A stretch of DNA of 5,353 nt. Source: Planctomycetales bacterium. GTDB lineage: Bacteria > Planctomycetota > Phycisphaerae > SM23-33. Made by a program: the position numbers and the translations under genes. The DNA lies in contig DAOVFI010000189.1 in NCBI GenBank assembly GCA_030673005.1, forward strand, positions 1 to 5,353. Reading direction: 5' to 3'. The notes under the pieces are model-generated. The model was not told where the DNA came from and made no database searches. It was given only the letters and a program-made list of their open reading frames with translations. Positions 1-5,353 of this stretch are shown piece after piece; the first letter of the stretch is position 1, and every line of letters starts with the position of its first letter.

Positions 1-1820
1 TCGATTGTGATGCCTTTGGAGTCTGAAGAGATCGCGGCGATGTCCGGCCAGATGTACTTTTCGACCTTAGGCAGCGGGGGCAGGTGTTCCGGGCGGATAC
101 TCGGTGCGAACTTGCCCAGGGCGTTGGTCGCAAACGTCCCGCCCGCCAGGACCACGCCGTAGAAGCGTCTGACAAGCGACGGCGTATTGGTGTAGGACAA
201 GGCCGAGGCGTTGGGGCTGACGCGTTTGCGAAAGGCGACGAAGCCGCCCGACCAGTCGAGCGGCTTTTCCTTCACACCGCCGGCCAGCGCCGCAACTACC
301 TGCGGGTAGGCCGCCAGGTAGAACCTGCCCTTATGGACGGCCCAGGCCGGGGCAACCGGTATCCAAACCGGCATTCCGGCGGCCGGCGTGTATATGTAAT
401 GCACTTCAATCCCGCCGGACTTGTATTTACGAATGGCGGGACCGCGGACGGAGGACCTTCGTCCGGCTCCGGGCGGCATGGGCGGCGCGCCGCCGGGTCT
501 TTCCCGCGCTTCCTCTGCCGGTCCGGACATCATCTTTGCCAGTTGGGTCTCGAGTTTGGCCAGTGAGGCCGAGAATTTAGCGGCGTCTTTCAACTGCACG
601 ATTACAGCCGTTCCGGTCAGCGTCCCGCCAAGAGACGGCGCGCTGACGATCGTCCACTGGTCGCCCATGTGCGCCAGCAAGTCCTTATCGATGCCCAGCC
701 CGATTTTATCACCGGCTTTGGCGAGGGCGGTTTCGAACACATCTCCGGCGTCAGGTTCGATTGCAGTAACGATGCGCTTGATCTCCGCCAGCATCCTGGC
801 CGGGTCAAGGTTTATCGCGGCGACCCAATCGGCGTCGGCCGGTATTCCCGCCAGAGCGCCCGGTCCCAGCGGTTTTCCCGCGCCCAGCATCAGCAGTCCG
901 CGATGCGGCGCGGGGCTGAAGATGCGGCACTTCTCATAGAACCCGCGATCGATGATACTGCTTGCCCCGGCAATGGCCGTTACGCCGTCGATACCAAGGG
1001 CCTTGACAACCATGCGGAACTGGCTCTTTCCGGCCGGCGCCGGTCCCGTCGCCGGCATCGGCACTATCTTCTCGAGTATCTTCAGCAGGCGCTGCACATC
1101 CACGTAATAGGCCATCTGCACGTTTTTGCCGGACACTTCCTTCATCGCGGCTGAGAATTTCGCCACTCCGGCGAGCGACTTGCCCTTGCCGCTTACCGCC
1201 GCGGCGACCTTCATCGGCACGCCGTCGCCGATAGAAATAAAGAAGACATTGCCGACGAATCCCATCGAACAGGGACCGACCTCCGTGGCGAAACTGCTGT
1301 AGGTGATATTGCCGATTGTAACCTGGGAAAGTTTGACTTGTTTTCCCATGGCGGTCAGTAATTTCCGGAAGTGTCCCTCGAAGGCGGCGCGGTCTTTGGC
1401 CAGGTCGATTATTGCGGCGGCGACGGGCCTGGGTTCCCGTATTCCCGCCGCCAGTCCGCCGGGTGGGCGTCCTTTTATATCGAACAGCGCCGCGGCGATC
1501 GGCTTGTCCCAGGCGATCGCCGCCATTGCCCAGATGCTCTCGAACATAACTCGTTCGTCCGACTCGTCCGGCTTTTTCGCGCCGGTTATCGCAGTAGCCG
1601 CGGCGGTCTTGATCGCCCCGAACAGGTCCTTGACGCCCGGCTCGTCCAGCAGTTGCCCGAACATCGAGCCGTTGAACGCCAGGCTCCGCCCGGACCAGCC
1701 TATATAGACAACAGCCCCTTCGGGAACCTTTTCCGCCATCGGCGCCGCCGCCGTGGACACACCTGTTAAAACCGTAATAATGGATAATACTGCAATGGCT
1801 ATTTCAATCTTCGCTTTCAT
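1..1820 (-). CDS. Large secreted hypothetical protein (3' end outside window)
   Basis: The frame is open from an ATG at 1820 to the window edge, about 606 residues with no stop. The start is supported by an AAGGA stretch 9 bases upstream. Residues 1-26 look like a Sec signal peptide: a short basic start (MKAKIE), a hydrophobic core (residues 7-19) and small residues around 20-26, with cleavage probably near A24. There is no lipobox cysteine, so a soluble periplasmic or surface protein is likelier than a lipoprotein. The mature part opens with VPEGAVVYIGW (32-42), and a similar IPADADWVAAINLDP stretch recurs near residue 325, suggesting two related halves. A Pro/Gly/Arg-rich stretch near residues 430-460 looks like a linker. 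I see no catalytic motif. The layout reminds me of DUF3352-like proteins common in Planctomycetota, but that is recollection. It follows hydF after 166 bases, and a functional link is doubtful. Confidence 0.85.
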   Translation of the reverse strand, partial: MKAKIEIAIAVLSIITVLTGVSTAAAPMAEKVPEGAVVYIGWSGRSLAFNGSMFGQLLDEPGVKDLFGAIKTAAATAITGAKKPDESDERVMFESIWAMAAIAWDKPIAAALFDIKGRPPGGLAAGIREPRPVAAAIIDLAKDRAAFEGHFRKLLTAMGKQVKLSQVTIGNITYSSFATEVGPCSMGFVGNVFFISIGDGVPMKVAAAVSGKGKSLAGVAKFSAAMKEVSGKNVQMAYYVDVQRLLKILEKIVPMPATGPAPAGKSQFRMVVKALGIDGVTAIAGASSIIDRGFYEKCRIFSPAPHRGLLMLGAGKPLGPGALAGIPADADWVAAINLDPARMLAEIKRIVTAIEPDAGDVFETALAKAGDKIGLGIDKDLLAHMGDQWTIVSAPSLGGTLTGTAVIVQLKDAAKFSASLAKLETQLAKMMSGPAEEARERPGGAPPMPPGAGRRSSVRGPAIRKYKSGGIEVHYIYTPAAGMPVWIPVAPAWAVHKGRFYLAAYPQVVAALAGGVKEKPLDWSGGFVAFRKRVSPNASALSYTNTPSLVRRFYGVVLAGGTFATNALGKFAPSIRPEHLPPLPKVEKYIWPDIAAISSDSKGITI

Positions 1821-1826
1821 TGATTG

Positions 1827-1833
1827 CTTTCCT
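1827..1833 (-). promoter_or_regulatory. Ribosome binding site of the secreted protein gene
   Basis: On the minus strand the sequence reads AAGGAAAG a few bases before the ATG at 1820. It is a moderate Shine-Dalgarno match at normal distance. It fixes the start of the open frame, and the signal peptide follows directly from this ATG. Confidence 0.6.
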
Positions 1834-1877
1834 TACCTTGTAATTCTGATTCGAAGCATCGGAAATGCAAATCCACC

Positions 1878-1893
1878 AGCATGATATTATGCT
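1878..1893. repeat. Short imperfect palindrome, possible operator
   Basis: AGCAT (1878-1882) and ATGCT (1889-1893) are inverted copies around GATATT, giving a 16-bp near-palindrome with one unmatched pair. It lies 58 bases before the start codon of the secreted protein gene and covers the possible -10 box TAATAT on the minus strand. A dimeric regulator site is possible, but a dyad this short can occur by chance in AT-rich DNA. Confidence 0.3.
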
Positions 1894-1986
1894 AATGCAG
1901 AACTGATACGGGGGAAAGGAAAATCATATTGCCCAGGCGAAGCGTGCGTTGGCTACCTGACGAACGAAAGCAGCAAAGACGGGTCT

Positions 1987-3225
1987 TTATAAAGGACTTT
2001 GACGCATTTTACAGTAGGTCTCGAACGCCGAGGGAAACGGCCTGAGTATCCGCTCGAAACTACCCAGGGAATAAGCGATAGTCAGCCCGTAATTTGAGAT
2101 CGGGACGCCGGCGTTCCGGCATCGCAGGATGCGCGACAGCATCTCGCGACGGTTCCACATGCACGCGCCACAATGAATAACCATCCGGTACGGCGAAAGG
2201 TCTTCGGGGAAATCGTGCCCCTGGACGTGCGAGAATCGCAGGTCGCCACCGACGTGCTGCTTCAGCCAGTGAGGGATTTTCACTCGTCCGATGTCGTCGG
2301 CGATAGGATGGTGCGAGCACGACTCGGCTACAAGTATGTGATCGCCGGGCGACAGGTCCTCGATTGCCAGCGTACCGCGGACAAACTCGTTCAGGTCGCC
2401 CTTGGAACGGGCGAAAAGGATGGAAAAACTCGTAAGCGGTATGTTTTCCGGCGTATCGACTGCCACCTCGCCAAAGGCCTGGGAATCGGTAACGACCAAC
2501 GCCGGCGGATGCTTCAGGCGATCCAGCGCCTCCGACAGCCGGTCGTCCTTGACAACCACACAATACTGGTCGGCGTCGAGGATGTCGCGTATGGTCTGGA
2601 CCTGCGGCAGGATGAGCCGGCCCTTAGGCGCTTCCAGGTCAATCGGAACCACCAGTATGATTAATTCCCCCGGCCCGACGAGATCGCCGACGATAGCGGG
2701 GGCGTTGATGAACTCGTCAGGCGTCGCCTTGATAAGGGCCTCGCGCAAAGCGAGGATGCCTTTGCCCTCCGGGGCGACGGTGTGGATTATAAATGCACCT
2801 TCGTCCTTCAGGCGCCCCTCCAGGTCGGCGTCCGGCTCGGCAATGTCGGACTTATTGAATATGACGATTACGGGGATGTGTCGTGATTCGAGTTCGCGGA
2901 TGATTCCCTCCTCGAACTCGCCCCACTGTCCGGCATCCACGACAATCACGCCGACATCCGTGCGGTCGAATATCAGGCGGGTCCTGGCGACGCGCAATTC
3001 ACCCAGCGCGCCGGCGTCGTCGATGCCCGCAGTGTCGATGAAGAGCACCGGGCCGATAGGCAGCAGTTCCATCGGCTTCTCGACCGGGTCGGTAGTCGTG
3101 CCCGCAACGTGAGAAACGATAGAAACGCTCTGGCGTGTCATCGCGTTAAGCACCGACGACTTACCCACGTTCCGCCGGCCGAAAAGACCTATATGCAAAC
3201 GTAATCCTTTAGGCGTCTTTCGCAT
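1987..3225 (-). CDS. hydF: [FeFe]-hydrogenase H-cluster maturation GTPase HydF
   Basis: HydF is the cytoplasmic scaffold on which the diiron subcluster of [FeFe]-hydrogenase is completed before transfer to the apo-enzyme. The 412 residues match the family's usual length. The N-terminal half is a Ras-like GTPase domain: P-loop GRRNVGKS (16-23), switch threonines in AGTTTDP (41-47), DTAG (64-67) and NKSD (124-127). A middle dimerisation region follows (about 180-280). The C-terminal domain carries the [4Fe-4S] ligand pattern: C303-S-H305, then HCGAC with C352 and C355. All three cysteines needed for the cluster are present, so the protein should be functional. The ATG at 3225 has AGGA 7 bases upstream and begins directly before the GTPase domain. 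It is the last gene of hydE-hydG-hydF and ends with TAA. Family assignment is very secure. Confidence 0.97.
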   Translation of the reverse strand: MRKTPKGLRLHIGLFGRRNVGKSSVLNAMTRQSVSIVSHVAGTTTDPVEKPMELLPIGPVLFIDTAGIDDAGALGELRVARTRLIFDRTDVGVIVVDAGQWGEFEEGIIRELESRHIPVIVIFNKSDIAEPDADLEGRLKDEGAFIIHTVAPEGKGILALREALIKATPDEFINAPAIVGDLVGPGELIILVVPIDLEAPKGRLILPQVQTIRDILDADQYCVVVKDDRLSEALDRLKHPPALVVTDSQAFGEVAVDTPENIPLTSFSILFARSKGDLNEFVRGTLAIEDLSPGDHILVAESCSHHPIADDIGRVKIPHWLKQHVGGDLRFSHVQGHDFPEDLSPYRMVIHCGACMWNRREMLSRILRCRNAGVPISNYGLTIAYSLGSFERILRPFPSAFETYCKMRQSPL

Positions 3226-3230
3226 CTATT

Positions 3231-3236
3231 TTTCCT
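3231..3236 (-). promoter_or_regulatory. Ribosome binding site of hydF
   Basis: On the minus strand AGGAAA lies just before the hydF ATG, with 7 bases between AGGA and the start codon. Only four bases separate it from the palindromic repeat upstream, so folding of that repeat in the transcript would sit right beside the ribosome entry site. Confidence 0.6.
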
Positions 3237-3240
3237 GTGC

Positions 3241-3301
3241 CCGTAGCATGGGCGTCTCGCCCATGTTTTCTTTTTTCACGGGCGAGACGCCCGTGCCACG
3301 G
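3241..3301. repeat. Nested palindromic intergenic repeat between hydG and hydF
   Basis: Two 25-base arms (3241-3265 and 3277-3301) are inverted copies matching at 22 of 25 positions, separated by an 11-base pyrimidine tract. Each arm also contains its own hairpin: CATGGGCG/CGCCCATG with loop TCT (3247-3265), and CACGGGCG/CGCCCGTG with loop AGA (3277-3295). Two of the three differences between the arms fall on bases that pair with each other inside the hairpin (T-A in one, C-G in the other), so pairing is kept. The element begins three bases after the hydG stop codon and ends 15 bases before the hydF start. It resembles REP/BIME-type elements. Read through, it gives peptides such as GRDAHAT and AWASRPC, which I recall as recurring artefacts in planctomycete and related genomes. 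Function is unknown; it may shape mRNA stability between the genes. Confidence 0.85.
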
Positions 3302-3303
3302 TT

Positions 3304-4725
3304 CTAAAAATACAAATCGCGTTCGTCCGTTTTCCGGATGCGTTCGAGTCGGTTCAGTAATTCTTTCTTCTGTTGCGAATCGGGGAGTTCGTCCAGTTCG
3401 GCTCGGACTGCATTCTCGCCGACGGCGCGGGTTTCGTCCGAAGCGTAGTCGGTGAGGTATTCCGTCAGCGTTGAAAGCGCGTTCGGCGTGCAGTACCGCT
3501 TGATGAAGCCGGGGACGGCGAACTCCATGAAGTGCTCGCCGGTCCGGCCCAGGCGGTAGCAGGCAGTGCACCAACTGGGGATGTACCCGTCGGTAAGCAG
3601 TTCGCGGACGACTTCGTCCAGCGGACGGATGTCGCCAAGCGTGAACTGCTCGCGCTCCATGACCTGGGCGTCGCCGGCCTCGGTGTATCCGCCGATTTCG
3701 ATCCTGCTTCCGGCGTCGATCTGCGAGACGCCAAAGGCCATTACTTCCCGGCGAAGTGCAGGTTCCTCCCGCGCCGTCAGTATCATTCCGGTGTACGGAA
3801 CGGCCAGGCGAAGGGTCGCCACAAGGCGCTTGAAATCGTAATCGTTCACGAAGTAGCCGTCGTCCAGGTCCACGCCCGCCGCCGGCCTCATGCGAGGGAA
3901 ACTGATCGTGTGCGGGCCGACGCCGTATCGGTCCTGCAAATAAAGCGAATGCGACACCAGCCCCAGCACCTCGAACCGCCAGTCGTACAGCCCGAAAAGA
4001 GCGCCGATTCCGACGTCGTCAAGCCCGGCCTCAAACGCCCGGTTCAGCCCGTCCAAACGCCAGAGGTAATCGCCTTTTCGCGTGTTCACCGGGTGCATCT
4101 TCGCGTAGGTCTCGTGGTGGTAGGTCTCCTGGAATATCTGGTACGTTCCGATACCGGCGTCCTTGACCTTGCGATAACCGTCGTAGTCCATCGGCGCCGC
4201 GTTGATATTGACTCGGCGGATGCTGCCGTGGCCGACCTTTATCGAGTAGATCCGCTTGACGGTGTCGGCGATGAAATCGGCGTCGTAGTCCGGATGTTCT
4301 CCGAAGACGAGTATCAGCCGCTTATGCCCGGCGTTTTCCAGCGCTTCGACCTGTTGGCTGACTTCGTCGTTCTCCAGTGTCCGGCGGATAGCGCCCGTAT
4401 TCGACCGCCGGAATGCGCAGTAGCGACAGTCGTTGACGCACCGGTTCCCCACATACAGCGGTGCAAACAGGACGATGCGGTTGCCGTACACCTTGCGCTT
4501 CAGTTCGCGGGCGGCGTCGAATATCTCCTCGACGAGTACGCCCCCCGCCGCCAGGAGCGCAGCAGTTTCCTCGACGCTCAGCGGCTGCTTGTCGAGGCTT
4601 TTAGCGATTATCTCCCGCACGCGCACGGGATCGCTTCGGGCTTCGGCCAGCAGGTCGGTCAGTGCGGCATCGTCGATGAAATCGACCGCCGACCCGCTCA
4701 ACGTCATATCCGCCAGCGCGCACAT
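3304..4725 (-). CDS. hydG: [FeFe]-hydrogenase maturase HydG, radical-SAM tyrosine lyase
   Basis: HydG cleaves tyrosine to p-cresol and dehydroglycine, and turns the latter into the CO and CN ligands carried on an iron-cysteine synthon. The 473 residues match the family's full length. The radical-SAM cluster motif CX3CX2C is C96, C100 and C103 within GNRCVNDCRYCAFRR. The C-terminal auxiliary cluster motif CX2CX22C is C386, C389 and C412, the signature that separates HydG from the related tyrosine lyase ThiH. Conserved barrel stretches include INAAPMDYDGY, QIFQETYHHETYAKMHP, GIGALFGLYDWR and SQIDAGSRIEIGGYTE. Start ATG 4725 is chosen because a full AAGGAGG lies 7 bases upstream; M7 is the only nearby alternative. 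The gene starts inside the 3' end of hydE (22-base overlap), so translational coupling is likely. It ends with TAG three bases before the palindromic repeat. Confidence 0.98.
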   Translation of the reverse strand: MCALADMTLSGSAVDFIDDAALTDLLAEARSDPVRVREIIAKSLDKQPLSVEETAALLAAGGVLVEEIFDAARELKRKVYGNRIVLFAPLYVGNRCVNDCRYCAFRRSNTGAIRRTLENDEVSQQVEALENAGHKRLILVFGEHPDYDADFIADTVKRIYSIKVGHGSIRRVNINAAPMDYDGYRKVKDAGIGTYQIFQETYHHETYAKMHPVNTRKGDYLWRLDGLNRAFEAGLDDVGIGALFGLYDWRFEVLGLVSHSLYLQDRYGVGPHTISFPRMRPAAGVDLDDGYFVNDYDFKRLVATLRLAVPYTGMILTAREEPALRREVMAFGVSQIDAGSRIEIGGYTEAGDAQVMEREQFTLGDIRPLDEVVRELLTDGYIPSWCTACYRLGRTGEHFMEFAVPGFIKRYCTPNALSTLTEYLTDYASDETRAVGENAVRAELDELPDSQQKKELLNRLERIRKTDERDLYF

Positions 4726-5353
4726 GCCGCTGCCTCCTTATTTGCATTACGGCGGCTTGCGTAATTGAGCGAATCACCCCGCCCCGTGCCGGCCCGTCTG
4801 CCGATGGCGAGGATGCGTTCTTTCAGCAGGCCGTGATAATCTTCATCCTGATCGACGCCGGCTTTGGCGGGGTATATCTCGTACAATTTCCTGTAATGCG
4901 GCGGCGTGATGTTGGGCATAATCACATTCGCACCGCGCTGAAGGCCAAGTTCGTAACCGGCCTGTCCGTTGAGTGTAGCAACGGCGGTCGTTGCGGGGAT
5001 GTTCGCCAACGGGCAGACAATCCGGGCCAGGGCGATGACCTTGTAGGACATTATTTCGCTGTTGGGGACCTGCTTATTGGCGCTGCGGGCAAGCGGGGTG
5101 TGCGGATTGGGAATGAACGGGCCTGATCCGATCATGTCCAGGTCGAGTTCGCCGAACAACTCGATGTCACGCGCGAGGGTTTCGTAAGTCTGTCCCGGCA
5201 GACCTATCATCACGCCGCTTCCGACCTCGTATCCGAGTTCGCGCAGTTGATGAAGAATGGCGATTCGGTCGGACCTTGCGCCGTTCAGGCCTGCCTGTCC
5301 GGCAGGCAGGTCGGGATGAATCCTTTCGTAGAGCGCCCTGTCGGACGTCTCGA
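4704..5353 (-). CDS. hydE: [FeFe]-hydrogenase maturase HydE, radical SAM (C-terminal part)
   Basis: HydE is a radical-SAM enzyme that acts on the iron-cysteine complex from HydG on the way to the diiron subcluster. The last 215 codons are in the window; the N-terminal part with the CX3CX2C motif lies beyond 5353. Family stretches are clear: ETSDRALYERIHPD at the window edge, LRELGYEVGSGVMIGLPGQT, LDLDMIGSGPFIPNPHTPLA, and MPNITPPHYRKLYEIYPAK. After YPAK no cysteine appears until CARWRI at the very end, so the second, non-essential iron-sulfur cluster seen in some HydE proteins is absent. Between HPD and SDRIAIL there is an extra LPAGQAG encoded by a palindromic sequence. The frame continues upstream of the GTG at 5213, so that codon is an internal valine and not the start. 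The gene ends with TGA inside hydG. Biotin synthase-like relatives (BioB, PylB) are less likely given the neighbours. Confidence 0.95.
   Translation of the reverse strand, partial: ETSDRALYERIHPDLPAGQAGLNGARSDRIAILHQLRELGYEVGSGVMIGLPGQTYETLARDIELFGELDLDMIGSGPFIPNPHTPLARSANKQVPNSEIMSYKVIALARIVCPLANIPATTAVATLNGQAGYELGLQRGANVIMPNITPPHYRKLYEIYPAKAGVDQDEDYHGLLKERILAIGRRAGTGRGDSLNYASRRNANKEAAACARWRI
4733..4739 (-). promoter_or_regulatory. Strong ribosome binding site of hydG inside hydE
   Basis: The minus strand reads AAGGAGG 7 bases before the hydG ATG at 4725, a full match to the usual anti-Shine-Dalgarno sequence. It lies inside the hydE coding region, where it contributes to the Lys-Glu codons of NKEAAA. 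Ribosomes ending on hydE would stop 20 bases past the hydG start, which favours coupled translation and decides the hydG start. Confidence 0.8.
5290..5310. repeat. 21-bp palindrome inserted in frame in hydE
   Basis: CCTGCCTG (5290-5297) and CAGGCAGG (5303-5310) are perfect inverted copies around a five-base centre. Read in the hydE frame the element gives LPAGQAG. It lies between the conserved HPD and the helix that begins SDRIAIL, where I would expect a surface loop. Its length is a multiple of three, so hydE stays open. Similar palindromes encoding PAGQAG-like peptides are, as I recall, scattered in genomes of Planctomycetota and candidate phyla; this should be confirmed by search. Confidence 0.7.

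Larger units (their letters stand above)
1821..1986. other. Non-coding gap between hydF and the secreted protein gene
   Basis: These 166 bases hold no convincing gene. They are clearly more AT-rich around 1840-1930 than the flanking genes, as expected for a promoter region. On the minus strand TATGAT (1925-1930) and TAATAT (1884-1889) could serve as -10 boxes, but neither has a good -35 box 16-18 bases upstream. A 6-bp inverted repeat AAAGAC/GTCTTT with only two bases between the arms (1975-1988) overlaps the hydF stop codon. Its loop is too small and no T-run follows it, so I do not call it a terminator. Confidence 0.5.

Noticed and set aside
1513..1524. GGCGATCGCC palindrome resembling the cyanobacterial HIP1 element
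   Set aside because: It occurs once, within coding sequence, and ten-base GC palindromes are expected by chance in DNA of this composition.
84..1769. Several overlapping plus-strand frames of 130-170 codons on the left side
   Set aside because: They lie opposite one uninterrupted 606-codon minus-strand frame with a signal peptide and ribosome binding site, and their compositions are arginine- or serine-rich nonsense.
1975..1988. Inverted repeat AAAGAC/GTCTTT at the hydF stop as a terminator
   Set aside because: The loop would be only two bases, the stem is weak, and no T-run follows on the operon strand.
2402..3112. Plus-strand frame of 236 codons opposite hydF
   Set aside because: It is a serine/arginine-rich antisense shadow of hydF with no domain, and hydF is intact on the other strand.
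3209..3574. Minus-strand frame of 121 codons spanning the hydG end and the repeat
   Set aside because: It is another frame of hydG that runs through the palindromic repeat, and its GRDAHAT tail is the repeat's translation. It has no family features.
3532..4764. Long plus-strand open frame of 410 codons opposite hydG
   Set aside because: It is antisense to hydG, whose two cluster motifs and conserved stretches are unmistakable. The plus-strand frame has no recognisable domain and is a result of GC-rich codon use.
5211..5213. GTG at 5213 as a gene start
   Set aside because: The frame stays open to the window edge and the residues upstream (LRELGYEVGSG, YERIHPD) are conserved HydE sequence, so the codon is internal.

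Overview
This window looks like part of a chromosome from an anaerobic or fermentative bacterium of moderately high GC. The best guess is a member of the Planctomycetota, perhaps Phycisphaerae. The grounds are the style of the secreted hypothetical protein on the left and two kinds of short palindromic repeat that I associate with such genomes. The taxonomic call is an inference from memory, not something the sequence proves. Every supported gene lies on the minus strand, so the window is read from right to left.

Positions 5353-1987 hold three maturation genes for the catalytic H-cluster of [FeFe]-hydrogenase, in the order hydE (3' part only), hydG and hydF. HydE and HydG are radical-SAM enzymes. 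HydG splits tyrosine to supply the CO and CN ligands of the diiron subcluster, HydE acts on the iron-cysteine synthon made by HydG, and HydF is the GTPase and iron-sulfur scaffold on which the precursor is finished and passed to apo-hydrogenase. hydE overlaps hydG by 22 bases, and hydG and hydF are 78 bases apart, so the three are probably one transcript. No hydrogenase structural gene is in view.

Most of the hydG-hydF gap (3241-3301) is a nested palindromic repeat: two 8-bp hairpins in opposite orientation that differ from each other by a compensatory base-pair change. A second palindrome (5290-5310) lies inside hydE, where it appears to add seven residues (LPAGQAG) in frame.

Positions 1821-1986 are a non-coding gap with a short imperfect palindrome and only weak promoter candidates. 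Positions 1820-1 hold most of a gene for a large exported protein of unknown function, open to the window edge. It probably has its own promoter and no evident link to hydrogenase maturation.

The clear biology is the HydEGF maturation set. The less ordinary features are the two palindromic repeats, one of them inside a conserved enzyme gene, and the lack of the accessory cysteine cluster in the HydE C-terminus. I do not see an undescribed multi-gene system here.
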